Shown: one piece after another, positions 1 to 6,800 of the stretch
Position numbering within the stretch: position 1 is the first letter of the stretch
Layout of the letters: the number at the start of each line of letters is the position of its first letter
Assembly (NCBI GenBank): GCA_013214445.1
Contig: JABSPG010000097.1
Coordinates: 1 to 10,788 of the forward strand
Direction of reading: 5' to 3'
Source: Ekhidna sp.
Lineage (GTDB): Bacteria > Bacteroidota > Bacteroidia > Cytophagales > Cyclobacteriaceae
DNA length: 10,788 nucleotides
The notes under the pieces: model-generated
Told to the model about the DNA's origin: nothing
What the model saw: only the letters and a program-made list of their open reading frames with translations
Databases searched by the model: none
Made by a program: the position numbers and the translations under genes

Positions 1-546
1 ATCAAAACCAAGTTCATCCTTGTATTTGTCGTATCCAATCAATTTACAGTCAAAGCCCTGAAGCTTCATCGCAAATGAAATCCCCATATTTCCAACACCA
101 TACACACCGACGGTCTTACCCTTTAATTCAATCCCTCGATGCTTTTCCCTATTCCATACAATTTGGCTGACCTCATCATATGCTACAGGTATCCGATGTA
201 GTAACGAGAGTAACATCCCCAATGTATGCTCCCCCACTGCATCTCGGTTACCCTCGGGAGCATTTATTATTTTCACTCCTTTCTCCTCCAGGTACTGACT
301 ATCTAGCTTATCCATTCCCGCTCCTGCACGCGCCACAAACGCTAGGTTACCTGCATGATCAATTAGCTCCCGATCAACAGATGTTTTACTTCTAATAATG
401 AGCCCACAAAAATCACCGATAATGCTCAAGATTTCCTTTCTACTTATTGCTGGTGAATAAATAGGATCAAAGCCTTGATCTTGCAAAAGTGGTATGATGC
501 ACTCGTGCATATCATCAGCGATCAACACTCGCTTCTTTTCAGTCAT
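1..546 (-). CDS. D-isomer-specific 2-hydroxyacid dehydrogenase, N-terminal 182 residues (3' end beyond window)
   Basis: The frame is open from the ATG at 546-544 to the window edge, giving the first 182 residues of a protein in the phosphoglycerate/2-hydroxyacid dehydrogenase family. These NAD-dependent cytoplasmic enzymes interconvert 2-hydroxy and 2-keto acids. Seen in the sequence: a substrate-domain segment ARAGAGMDKLD (72-82), the family hinge motif NAPEGN (96-101) followed by AVGEHTLG (103-110), then the start of the Rossmann NAD domain with VGVYGVGNMG (146-155, GxGxxG) and an acidic ribose-binding residue at D173 (GYDKY). The catalytic Arg, Glu and His fall in the missing half, so activity cannot be checked. 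The ATG overlaps the mgtE stop by 4 nt (ATGA), which suggests translational coupling, and it is the third gene of an rsmA-mgtE operon. It could be a serA-type phosphoglycerate dehydrogenase or a relative with another substrate; the visible half does not decide. Confidence 0.9.
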   Translation of the reverse strand, partial: MTEKKRVLIADDMHECIIPLLQDQGFDPIYSPAISRKEILSIIGDFCGLIIRSKTSVDRELIDHAGNLAFVARAGAGMDKLDSQYLEEKGVKIINAPEGNRDAVGEHTLGMLLSLLHRIPVAYDEVSQIVWNREKHRGIELKGKTVGVYGVGNMGISFAMKLQGFDCKLIGYDKYKDELGFD

Positions 547-1907
547 AAATTATACAATAGGTGTGCTATCGAGAAATAGACAGCCAAACCGAGTAAATCG
601 TTCGTAGTGGTAATAAAAGGACCAGAAGCCAACGCCGGATTTATTCCAAACCTATTAAGAACTAAGGGAGTAACCGTTCCCATGAAAGAAGCTAGAAGAA
701 CCACTGCAAACAACGCTATTGAAACCGTGGCTGCTAGGGGTTGTTCTCTCATAAAGAGTATGACAGCACCAAATACCATCAAAGACAAGATTGCTCCATT
801 AACAATAGCAACAAAAAATACCTTCAAGAGCCTCTTAAGCATGCTATCAGCAAAGACATTTGGGTTTGCTAAGCTTTGAACCACAATCGAAGAAGATTGA
901 ATTCCCACGTTACCCCCGGAAGCTGTGATCAAAGGAATAAAAAATGCAAGTGCAGGCACAATAACGATTTCATCTCTAAAAAATCCCATGAATTGCGCTC
1001 CTACAAGCCCTCCAGCCATACCGATAATCAACCAGGGAAGCCGCGCTCTGGAGATCTTCCAAACAGTATCATCTTCCTCTACATCAGAACTAACCCCTGT
1101 CATTAGTTGACGTTCCTCCTCTGCATTTTCCCTTATTACATCAATTACGTCATCAACGGTAATTCTTCCAACCAATCGCCCTCTTGCGTTCACAACGGGA
1201 ATGGCTTCAAGGTCATATTTTTGCATGATACTTACCACTTCTTCTTCGCTGGCAGAAGTGTCTACTGAAATGATCTGATCATCATATATATCTGCCACTT
1301 TTGAGCCGCCTTTACCGAGGATCAAATTCTTCACACCGACCTTTCCAAGCAAAGCCTCATTGTTATCCACAACATAAACAGAGTAGACTTTTTCAACATT
1401 TTCTGCTTGTAACCTAATCTCTTCAATACACTGAGAAACACTCCAATTCAGATTAGCTTTAATAAGCTCCTTCGCCATTAATCCACCGGCCAGATCTTCA
1501 TCGTATTCAAGCAACTCCATCAAATGAGAGGCTTTTTCCTCGTCCTCAATCTCTCGGATCACTTGGTTTCTGTCAGCTACCTCCATCTCGTATAAGATGT
1601 CAGTACCATCATCAGAATCCATTAATTCAATGAAAGCAGCAAGATCAGAGGCAGAGAACTCCTTTATGAAGCGCTCTCGAACATCTTCTTCAAGGTCTTC
1701 CAGGATACTGGCCCCTACTTCGCGGGGTAATAGTTCAAAAACATATTTGCATTCTTCGGAATCAAACTCATCTAGAAGAGCGGAAATATCAGCAGAATTG
1801 ACCCCATCTAGTGTTTGAGTGATGAAAGACTCATCATGCTCATCCAGAGCAAGCTGGAATCGATCTTTAAATTCTACAGATAATTCAAAAGATGTGATTG
1901 GTTCCAT
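543..1907 (-). CDS. mgtE: Magnesium transporter MgtE
   Basis: A 454-residue MgtE family Mg2+ channel of the inner membrane. The parts appear in the expected order: an acidic helical MgtE N domain (about 25-140, ending in the motif YDEDLAGGLM at 135-144), a pair of CBS domains (about 145-265, with ARGRLVGRITVDDVIDVI at 241-258) and five membrane segments (roughly 291-310, 315-338, 362-385, 393-417, 428-452). Family signatures are ITASGGNVGIQSSS (327-340) and the pore motif NPALASGPFITTTND (423-437). D437 matches by position the conserved Asp that lines the ion path in this family. In known members the cytosolic N and CBS domains bind Mg2+ and close the pore when Mg2+ is plentiful; the many Asp and Glu residues here fit that. 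The start ATG is 1 nt after the rsmA stop and the stop overlaps the next start, so it is the middle gene of an operon. The length is normal. Confidence 0.97.
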   Translation of the reverse strand: MEPITSFELSVEFKDRFQLALDEHDESFITQTLDGVNSADISALLDEFDSEECKYVFELLPREVGASILEDLEEDVRERFIKEFSASDLAAFIELMDSDDGTDILYEMEVADRNQVIREIEDEEKASHLMELLEYDEDLAGGLMAKELIKANLNWSVSQCIEEIRLQAENVEKVYSVYVVDNNEALLGKVGVKNLILGKGGSKVADIYDDQIISVDTSASEEEVVSIMQKYDLEAIPVVNARGRLVGRITVDDVIDVIRENAEEERQLMTGVSSDVEEDDTVWKISRARLPWLIIGMAGGLVGAQFMGFFRDEIVIVPALAFFIPLITASGGNVGIQSSSIVVQSLANPNVFADSMLKRLLKVFFVAIVNGAILSLMVFGAVILFMREQPLAATVSIALFAVVLLASFMGTVTPLVLNRFGINPALASGPFITTTNDLLGLAVYFSIAHLLYNL

Positions 1908-1908
1908 T

Positions 1909-2664
1909 TCAGGACATTCTTTCCGTCAAGGATACAAACTCAGAGACCGACAATTGTTCGGCCCTCTTGTCTAGCACCTCTAAGGATCGTTGGGCATCTG
2001 ACAAATTTAGATCTTTTAGTGCGTTACGCAATGTCTTGCGACGCTTGCCAAAACCAGCCTTTACGACTCGTTTGAACATAGATTCATCACAACTGAGATG
2101 CTCAATATTATTTCTTTTGAGTCTTATAACTGCCGATTGAACTTTTGGCGGAGGAATGAAAACCCCAGGAGGGACTTTAAACAAAAACTCAACATCATAA
2201 AAGGCTTTTAACAAGACGCTCAGGATACCATAGGTCTTATTACCATGACTTGCGCAAATACGATCAGCCACTTCCTTTTGAATCATGCAAACCACTTCAT
2301 CTACCCTACTTCTATCATCCCAAATCTTAAAAAAGATCTGAGAAGATATGTTGTAGGGAAAATTCCCAATAACATTGAATCTAGAATGTGAGACTTCATA
2401 CTTGATATAGTCCTGCAATAGGAATCGCTTTTCATATACTGGAAAATTTGCTTTTAAGTATTCAATGGACTCCTGATCAACATCTAACGCATAAAAGTCA
2501 ACACCTCTTTCAATCAGGTATTTGGTTAAAACTCCAGTACCAGGCCCTACTTCAAAAACAGGCAAATCTGTCTCACCATCTAGCGATTCAACAATTCTCT
2601 TAGCAACGTTCTCATCTTTCAGAAAATGCTGTCCTAAATGTTTTTTTGGTTTTACGTCACCCAA
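1909..2664 (-). CDS. rsmA: 16S rRNA (adenine(1518)-N6/adenine(1519)-N6)-dimethyltransferase RsmA (KsgA)
   Basis: SAM-dependent enzyme that dimethylates two adjacent adenines in the 3' hairpin loop of 16S rRNA, a late small-subunit maturation step. Motifs: VKPKKHLGQHFL at the N terminus, SAM motif I EVGPGTGVL, an acidic DVD after the next strand, the catalytic NFPYNIS, then FIPPPKVQSAVIRL and FGKRRKTLRNALK in the C-terminal part. There is no in-frame ATG upstream of the first motif: the frame is closed by a TGA at 2731-2733 and the only candidate starts are TTG at 2692-2694 and TTG at 2662-2664. I chose the inner TTG (251 residues) because it puts the start three residues before VKPKKHLGQ, as in relatives, and because a promoter-like box overlaps the outer TTG. 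The outer start would give 261 residues. First gene of rsmA-mgtE-dehydrogenase. The PPP in FIPPPKV is a typical EF-P-assisted stretch. Confidence 0.95.
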   Translation of the reverse strand: MGDVKPKKHLGQHFLKDENVAKRIVESLDGETDLPVFEVGPGTGVLTKYLIERGVDFYALDVDQESIEYLKANFPVYEKRFLLQDYIKYEVSHSRFNVIGNFPYNISSQIFFKIWDDRSRVDEVVCMIQKEVADRICASHGNKTYGILSVLLKAFYDVEFLFKVPPGVFIPPPKVQSAVIRLKRNNIEHLSCDESMFKRVVKAGFGKRRKTLRNALKDLNLSDAQRSLEVLDKRAEQLSVSEFVSLTERMS

Positions 2665-2691
2665 GCTATTGTAGTCTTTTAGTATTTCCGT

Positions 2692-2699
2692 CAAAACTA
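2692..2699 (-). promoter_or_regulatory. Candidate -7 box (TAGTTTTG) for rsmA operon
   Basis: Read on the minus strand, TAGTTTTG is an exact match to the Bacteroidota -7 consensus TAnnTTTG. A transcript starting 5-8 nt further on would begin near 2685 and give a short leader before the TTG at 2664. No clear TTG -33 element lies at 17-23 nt; the nearest TTTG (2735-2732) is too far, although it would suit a weaker box TACTTTAA at 2715-2708. The match may be fortuitous. Confidence 0.4.
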
Positions 2700-2739
2700 G
2701 TCTATGCTTAAAGTAGATAGTTTCTGCTTCTCAAAATGA

Positions 2740-2747
2740 TATCTTTG
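2740..2747 (+). promoter_or_regulatory. Candidate -7 box (TATCTTTG) for pdxA
   Basis: TATCTTTG is an exact TAnnTTTG match lying 28 nt before the ATG at 2775. It falls after an upstream in-frame ATG at 2736, which would then lie outside the transcript. I see no clear -33 TTG. The divergent rsmA box is about 40 nt away, so the short gap carries back-to-back promoters. Confidence 0.5.
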
Positions 2748-2774
2748 CCCTTCAAAAAGAAGTCATTGGCAAAT

Positions 2775-3818
2775 ATGAGTGAATCTTCAGACAAGAAGCA
2801 TAAACCTATCATTGGTATCTCAATCGGAGATGTGAATGGTATCGGTCCTGAGGTGGTGATTAAATCTCTGGAAGATAATAGGATACTGAAACAATTTACA
2901 CCAGTAATCTATGCTTCTGGCAAGGTCATTTCTTTCTACAGAAAGAATCTGAATAAAAACAATTTCAATTATCAGCAGATACCTTCCATCGATAAGGTTG
3001 TCCACAGAAAAGTGAATGTCCTAAATGTCTGGAATGAGGCCGTTGAGATTAACCCAGGAGAGGAAAATGAGCTTGGTGGAAAACACGCCGTTCTATCGCT
3101 TCAAACGGCTGTAAAAGAACTCAAAGAAGGTAAGATTCACGCACTTTGTACAGCTCCATTAAGTAAGGAGCTGGTCCAGTCAGAAAACTTCAAATTTCCT
3201 GGACATACCGAATACCTCACTCAGGAAGCAGAAGCCAAGGATAGCCTGATGCTACTTGTTCACGACGCGCTAAGGGTGGGCGTGGTTACTGGTCACGTTC
3301 CCCTGAATCAAGTTAGTGCAAGCATCAGCAAGGACAAGGTTAAGAGTAAGCTTCTAATGATGATAAAGTCGCTGCAAAAGGATTTTGGCATCAAAAAACC
3401 AAAAGTGGCAGTACTAGGCTTAAATCCCCACGCAGGCGAAAATGGTCTGTTGGGTACCGAAGAAGCGAAAGAAATTATTCCTGCAATCCAGGAAATTAAG
3501 AAGAACCATCATTTGGTAGCAGGACCCTTTCCTGCAGATGGCTTCTTTGGAATGAACACACACAAGCAGTACGACGGTATTTTGGCAATGTATCATGATC
3601 AAGGACTTATCCCTTTCAAGACGATAGCATTTGAAGAAGGGGTAAACTACACTGCTGGGTTGTCTTTTGTACGTACGTCTCCTGATCATGGAACCGCATT
3701 TTCGATCGCTGGCAAAAATCGGGCTGATGCGACATCCTTCCGAAATGCTTTGTATTTGGCAAATGACATCATTCGTCAGCGGAACGAAAATATGTTTGAA
3801 ACCCTCGAGGAAAAGTAA
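2775..3818 (+). CDS. pdxA: 4-hydroxythreonine-4-phosphate dehydrogenase PdxA
   Basis: NAD-dependent cytoplasmic enzyme of pyridoxal 5'-phosphate synthesis (DXP-dependent route). It oxidises 4-phosphohydroxy-L-threonine; the product decarboxylates and feeds PdxJ. With the start at 2775 the protein has 347 residues. Motifs: PIIGISIGDVNGIGPEVVIK near the N terminus (relatives usually have GDPNGIGPE, so a Val replaces Pro), FPGHTEY (H144), GLNPHAGENGLLGTEE (H219), MYHDQGLIPFK (H274) and RTSPDHGTAFSIAGKNRA. The three histidines correspond to the metal ligands of the family. An in-frame ATG at 2736 would add 13 basic residues, but a promoter-like box lies between the two ATGs and the shorter form matches the usual N terminus. 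It stands divergent to rsmA and leads a co-directional run of seven genes through accC; there is a gap of 68 nt before yceD with its own promoter box. Confidence 0.96.
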   Translation: MSESSDKKHKPIIGISIGDVNGIGPEVVIKSLEDNRILKQFTPVIYASGKVISFYRKNLNKNNFNYQQIPSIDKVVHRKVNVLNVWNEAVEINPGEENELGGKHAVLSLQTAVKELKEGKIHALCTAPLSKELVQSENFKFPGHTEYLTQEAEAKDSLMLLVHDALRVGVVTGHVPLNQVSASISKDKVKSKLLMMIKSLQKDFGIKKPKVAVLGLNPHAGENGLLGTEEAKEIIPAIQEIKKNHHLVAGPFPADGFFGMNTHKQYDGILAMYHDQGLIPFKTIAFEEGVNYTAGLSFVRTSPDHGTAFSIAGKNRADATSFRNALYLANDIIRQRNENMFETLEEK

Positions 3819-3851
3819 TTGAATAAACTTTTCTAGTACTTGGAATCTATC

Positions 3852-3859
3852 TAACTTTG
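3852..3859 (+). promoter_or_regulatory. Candidate -7 box (TAACTTTG) for yceD-rpmF-fabH-efp
   Basis: TAACTTTG is an exact TAnnTTTG match in the pdxA-yceD gap, 27 nt before the ATG at 3887. The last three bases of the box are a TTG in frame with yceD; the box argues against using that TTG as the start. I see no good -33 TTG at the expected distance (a TTG at 3819-3821 is about 30 nt away). Confidence 0.5.
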
Positions 3860-3886
3860 CGGATCTTTACCGAGAAGCGGACGGAA

Positions 3887-4396
3887 ATGAAGGATTTAAG
3901 GGCGTACAAAATTGAAATTTTCGGATTGAGTAACAAGACTCATGAATTCGAATTCTTTTTTGATAACGATTTTTTTCCTCACTTCGAAAACAGCTTGGTT
4001 AGCAAGGGCAAAGGCACTTGCAACATAACTTTGACTAAATCTGATTCTATGATCACTTTGGATACCTCAATTAGTGGATCCATTGAGTTAGAGTGTGACA
4101 GAAGTCTAGAATTGTTCGATTTTCCAATTAGCACTAAGAGGGAAATCATCTACAAATACGGTTATGAAGAGAAAGAATTAAGTGAAGATGTATTTGTGAT
4201 ACTGAAAAGTGAGCAAGAAATCAACATAGCAAAGTTCCTGTATGAGTTAATAAGCTTGGAAGTCCCGATGAAGAAACTCCATCCCAAATTTGAATCTGAA
4301 GAAGAAAATGACGAATTGATCTTCTCATCAAATGTGGAGCAAAAAGATGACCAAGTAATTGACCCTAGATGGGAAGCTTTAAAAAAATTGAAATAA
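3887..4396 (+). CDS. yceD: YceD/DUF177 family protein (23S rRNA accumulation factor family)
   Basis: A 169-residue DUF177 (YceD) protein. Family members are needed for normal 23S rRNA levels in E. coli and plants and are nearly always encoded just before rpmF, as here. Visible features: a mixed beta N-terminal half with the core segment GSIELECDRSLELFDFPI (64-81), a very acidic stretch (136-157), and the C-terminal signature DPRWEALKKLK (159-169). The core motif in many members reads CxRCL; here it is C70-D-R-S73, so the second Cys is Ser. The start is the ATG at 3887; an upstream in-frame TTG at 3857 would add ten residues but sits inside a promoter-like box. The exact biochemical role of the family is not settled. 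It is likely co-transcribed with rpmF, 24 nt downstream. Confidence 0.9.
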   Translation: MKDLRAYKIEIFGLSNKTHEFEFFFDNDFFPHFENSLVSKGKGTCNITLTKSDSMITLDTSISGSIELECDRSLELFDFPISTKREIIYKYGYEEKELSEDVFVILKSEQEINIAKFLYELISLEVPMKKLHPKFESEEENDELIFSSNVEQKDDQVIDPRWEALKKLK

Positions 4397-4420
4397 GAAA
4401 AATTAGATAGAACTAAGAAG

Positions 4421-4612
4421 ATGGCGCATCCAAAAAGAAAGATTTCAAAAACAAGAAGAGACAAAAGAAGAACTCATTACAAGGCTACTCCAAAAAGTTT
4501 TGTGATATGCCCTACTACGGGGGAGGCACACCTTCCTCATAGAGCCTTCTGGCATGAAGGTAAACTTTACTATAAGGGTAAGGTAGTAATGGAGAAAGAA
4601 GTATTAGCTTAA
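4421..4612 (+). CDS. rpmF: 50S ribosomal protein L32
   Basis: A 63-residue small basic ribosomal protein. The N terminus MAHPKRKISKTRRDKRRTH is the standard L32 start. Many L32 proteins carry a CxxC...CxxC zinc ribbon, but here only one Cys (C29 in VICPTTGEAH) remains and the second half reads HRAFWHEGKLYYKG, so this is a zinc-independent form. It lies 24 nt after yceD and 11 nt before fabH, in the widely conserved yceD-rpmF-fatty acid synthesis linkage. Confidence 0.97.
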   Translation: MAHPKRKISKTRRDKRRTHYKATPKSFVICPTTGEAHLPHRAFWHEGKLYYKGKVVMEKEVLA

Positions 4613-4623
4613 GCTAAAATCAG

Positions 4624-5622
4624 ATGTCCAATATTCAAGCTGCCATCACTGGCGTTCACGGCTATGTACCTGAAGATGTACTAACCAATAAAGATCTTGA
4701 AAAGATAGTTGACACCAATGACGAGTGGATAACAAGCAGAACGGGCATCAAAAAACGTCACATATTAAAAGGTGAGAATCAAGGAACCTCCGTTATGGCT
4801 GTAAAAGCTGTGGAGGGTCTTCTTGAAAAAACCAACACCAAAGCAGAAGAGATAGATTTGGTGATTTGTGCCACTACAACACCAGATCTCGTTTTTCCTG
4901 CTACAGCAAACATCATTGCTAACAAAATTGGCGCGGTAAATGCCTTTGGATATGACCTCCAGGCTGCATGTTCAGGATTTTTGTATGCGCTAGCTACAGG
5001 ATCGCAATTTATAGAGACAGGGAAATATAAGAAAGTAGTAGTCATAGGTGCAGACAAGATGTCTTCCATTATTGACTACACTGACCGTGCGACTTGCATC
5101 ATTTTTGGAGATGGAGCTGGGGCTGTTCTGTTAGAACCTACTGAAGAAGATTTTGGAGTAAAAGATTCCATACTAAAGTCAGATGGTTCTGGTGAACCCT
5201 TTCTTCACATGAAGGCAGGCGGAAGCCGAAGACCGGCAACAGAGGAGACTGTAAAGAATAGGGAGCATTTCGCCTATCAGGAGGGATCTACTGTTTTCAA
5301 GTTTGCAGTGAAAAATATGGCAGATGTTGCTGCTCAGGTCATGGAGCGAAACAACCTTGAGGCAGATGATGTAGCTTACCTCGTTCCACATCAAGCCAAT
5401 AAAAGAATAATCGACGCTACGGCTAATCGAATGGGCGTAAGTGATGAGAAGGTAATGCTCAATATTTCTGAATATGGCAATACTACGAGTGGCACTATAC
5501 CCCTTTGTCTGTACGATTACGAGAGCAAACTGAAGAAGGGCGATAATCTAATTCTAGCTGCTTTTGGCGGTGGCTTTACCTGGGGAGCAATCTGGGTAAA
5601 ATGGGCCTATGACCCGAAGTAA
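4624..5622 (+). CDS. fabH: 3-oxoacyl-ACP synthase III (KAS III)
   Basis: Initiating condensing enzyme of type II fatty acid synthesis: joins an acyl-CoA primer to malonyl-ACP. The 332 residues have the thiolase fold with the full Cys-His-Asn triad: C116 in AACSGFLYAL, H256 in PHQANKRIID, N286 in YGNTTSGTIP. Other family marks are NDEWITSRTGIKKRH (32-46), FGDGAGAVLL (161-170) and the C-terminal AAFGGGFTWGAIWVKW (312-327). It begins 11 nt after rpmF and ends 21 nt before efp. In E. coli plsX stands between rpmF and fabH; it is missing here. Primer choice (acetyl or branched acyl-CoA) cannot be read from the sequence. Confidence 0.97.
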   Translation: MSNIQAAITGVHGYVPEDVLTNKDLEKIVDTNDEWITSRTGIKKRHILKGENQGTSVMAVKAVEGLLEKTNTKAEEIDLVICATTTPDLVFPATANIIANKIGAVNAFGYDLQAACSGFLYALATGSQFIETGKYKKVVVIGADKMSSIIDYTDRATCIIFGDGAGAVLLEPTEEDFGVKDSILKSDGSGEPFLHMKAGGSRRPATEETVKNREHFAYQEGSTVFKFAVKNMADVAAQVMERNNLEADDVAYLVPHQANKRIIDATANRMGVSDEKVMLNISEYGNTTSGTIPLCLYDYESKLKKGDNLILAAFGGGFTWGAIWVKWAYDPK

Positions 5623-5643
5623 TAAACTATAAATTCTCAATTC

Positions 5644-6207
5644 ATGGCAACTACAGCTGATATCAAAAACGGACTTGTTATTGAATTTAACCATGACCTT
5701 TTCAGCGTTGTGGAATTTCAACATGTAAAACCAGGGAAAGGTCCGGCATTCGTCAGAACCAAACTCAAGAGTATCACTACAGGAAAGGTTATCGACAACA
5801 CGTTTTCTGCAGGACATAAAATTACAACTGCTCGCGTAGAAAGAAGACCCTATCAATTCTTGTATAAAGATGACATGGGTTATCACTGCATGGACACCAA
5901 TACATATGAGCAAGTAGCAGTTCAAGAAGAATTGATCAATGCTCCGAAATTTCTCAAGGATGGTCAGGAGGTAGAAATCCTTTTTCACGCCGAAGAGGAA
6001 AAAATACTAGGATGCGAACTTCCACAACATGTAGTGATGACAGTAACTCAAGCAGACCCAGGAGTGAAAGGAAACACTGCTACTAACGCTACTAAAAATG
6101 CTGTCGTAGAGACGGGAGCCACTATCCAAGTACCAATGTTCATCGAACAGGATGAAGTGATCAAAGTAAATACTGTTGATGGGACGTATGTGGAAAGAGT
6201 AAAGTAG
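5644..6207 (+). CDS. efp: Elongation factor P
   Basis: Translation factor of 187 residues that binds between the P and E sites and relieves ribosome stalling at consecutive prolines. It has the KOW-like domain I with the tip loop VKPGKGPAFVRTKLK (28-42), where K32 is the residue that is beta-lysylated in E. coli; the central OB domain; and the C-terminal OB domain with the signature region ending VPMFIEQDEVIKVNT. I see no modification gene (epmA/epmB) in the window, so the state of K32 is unknown. It lies in the run fabH-efp-accB-accC; the 93-nt gap after it contains a candidate promoter for accBC. Confidence 0.97.
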   Translation: MATTADIKNGLVIEFNHDLFSVVEFQHVKPGKGPAFVRTKLKSITTGKVIDNTFSAGHKITTARVERRPYQFLYKDDMGYHCMDTNTYEQVAVQEELINAPKFLKDGQEVEILFHAEEEKILGCELPQHVVMTVTQADPGVKGNTATNATKNAVVETGATIQVPMFIEQDEVIKVNTVDGTYVERVK

Positions 6208-6236
6208 CCTTGAGCTCAATTACCTCTCTTAGCAAA

Positions 6237-6269
6237 TTGTTATCACCAGTCAGAAATTATATACCTTAG
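6237..6269 (+). promoter_or_regulatory. Candidate promoter for accB-accC (TTG - 22 nt - TACCTTAG)
   Basis: In the efp-accB gap, TTG at 6237-6239 is followed after 22 nt by TACCTTAG at 6262-6269, one mismatch from TAnnTTTG. The spacing fits Bacteroidota -33/-7 promoters. The predicted transcript would start near 6275 and leave a leader of about 25 nt before accB, allowing accBC to be expressed apart from fabH-efp. Confidence 0.4.
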
Positions 6270-6300
6270 TTTTTAAGATTTACTAATCAACTATTAACCT

Positions 6301-6789
6301 ATGAAGGCTAAAGAAATTCAAGAATTAATAAACTTCCTATCCGAATCCGGATTAGAGGAAGTAAATATCGAAACGGATAATTTTAAGGTTAGCATCAAGA
6401 GAAGTGCAGAGCAGCACGTGATAGCAGCCCAAGCGGCACCCGCTCCCGCTCCTGCCCCTGTCTCAGTTCAACCAGCTGCTCCTGCGCCACAAGCGCCGGC
6501 AACTCCTACACCCGCAGCACAGGAGGCCTCAAGTGCTGTTAACAGCAACTTGGTTGAGGTCAAGTCACCAATGATTGGAACGTTCTATCGCTCAGCCAAT
6601 CCTGAATCACCGGCATTTGTCGAAGTTGGGTCTTCTGTTAAAGCTGGAGACACAGTGTGCATCATCGAAGCGATGAAACTATTCAATGAAATTGAATCTG
6701 AGGTGTCTGGAAAAATTGTGAAAGTGCTCGTTGATAATGCGCAACCTGTAGAGTATGACCAGCCACTATTCCTAGTGGATCCATCTTAA
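6301..6789 (+). CDS. accB: Acetyl-CoA carboxylase biotin carboxyl carrier protein
   Basis: A 162-residue carrier that holds biotin and shuttles CO2 between biotin carboxylase (AccC) and the carboxyltransferase AccAD. Layout: an N-terminal helical segment (1-35), a flexible Ala/Pro linker (about 43-78, APAPAP-type with no adjacent prolines), and the biotinyl/lipoyl domain (about 85-162) with EAMKLFNEIES; biotin should attach to K126, 36 residues from the C terminus, as usual. MIGTFYRSANPESPAFVEVG (91-110) is the typical entry strand with the AccB thumb. It is directly followed by accC after an 11-nt gap. The eight bases ATTAACCT just before its ATG recur exactly before accC. Confidence 0.97.
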   Translation: MKAKEIQELINFLSESGLEEVNIETDNFKVSIKRSAEQHVIAAQAAPAPAPAPVSVQPAAPAPQAPATPTPAAQEASSAVNSNLVEVKSPMIGTFYRSANPESPAFVEVGSSVKAGDTVCIIEAMKLFNEIESEVSGKIVKVLVDNAQPVEYDQPLFLVDPS

Positions 6790-6800
6790 AGCATTAACCT

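Noticed and set aside
180..395. Plus-strand 71-codon ORF
   Set aside because: Antisense to the dehydrogenase, whose NAD-binding and hinge motifs are clear on the other strand.
876..1106. Plus-strand small ORFs across mgtE
   Set aside because: Antisense shadows of the membrane domain of MgtE; no promoter or family resemblance.
4162..4464. Minus-strand 100-codon ORF opposite yceD/rpmF
   Set aside because: Ser/Phe-rich shadow of acidic and Lys-rich codons of yceD and rpmF.
5554..5988. Minus-strand 144-codon ORF opposite fabH/efp
   Set aside because: Shadow of two well supported genes; low-complexity Cys/Ser/Leu composition typical of antisense reading.
6210..6219. Palindrome TTGAGCTCAA just after efp
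   Set aside because: A 10-bp palindrome is expected about ten times by chance in a window this size, and no T run or other support accompanies it.
6424..6540. Idea that EF-P is linked to accB because of the Ala/Pro linker
   Set aside because: The linker has alternating Ala-Pro but no adjacent prolines, which are what EF-P acts on; RsmA, not AccB, carries a PPP.
6424..6540. Possible simple DNA repeat in the Pro/Ala linker of accB
   Set aside because: Explained by Ala/Pro codon usage in a flexible linker; normal for the family.
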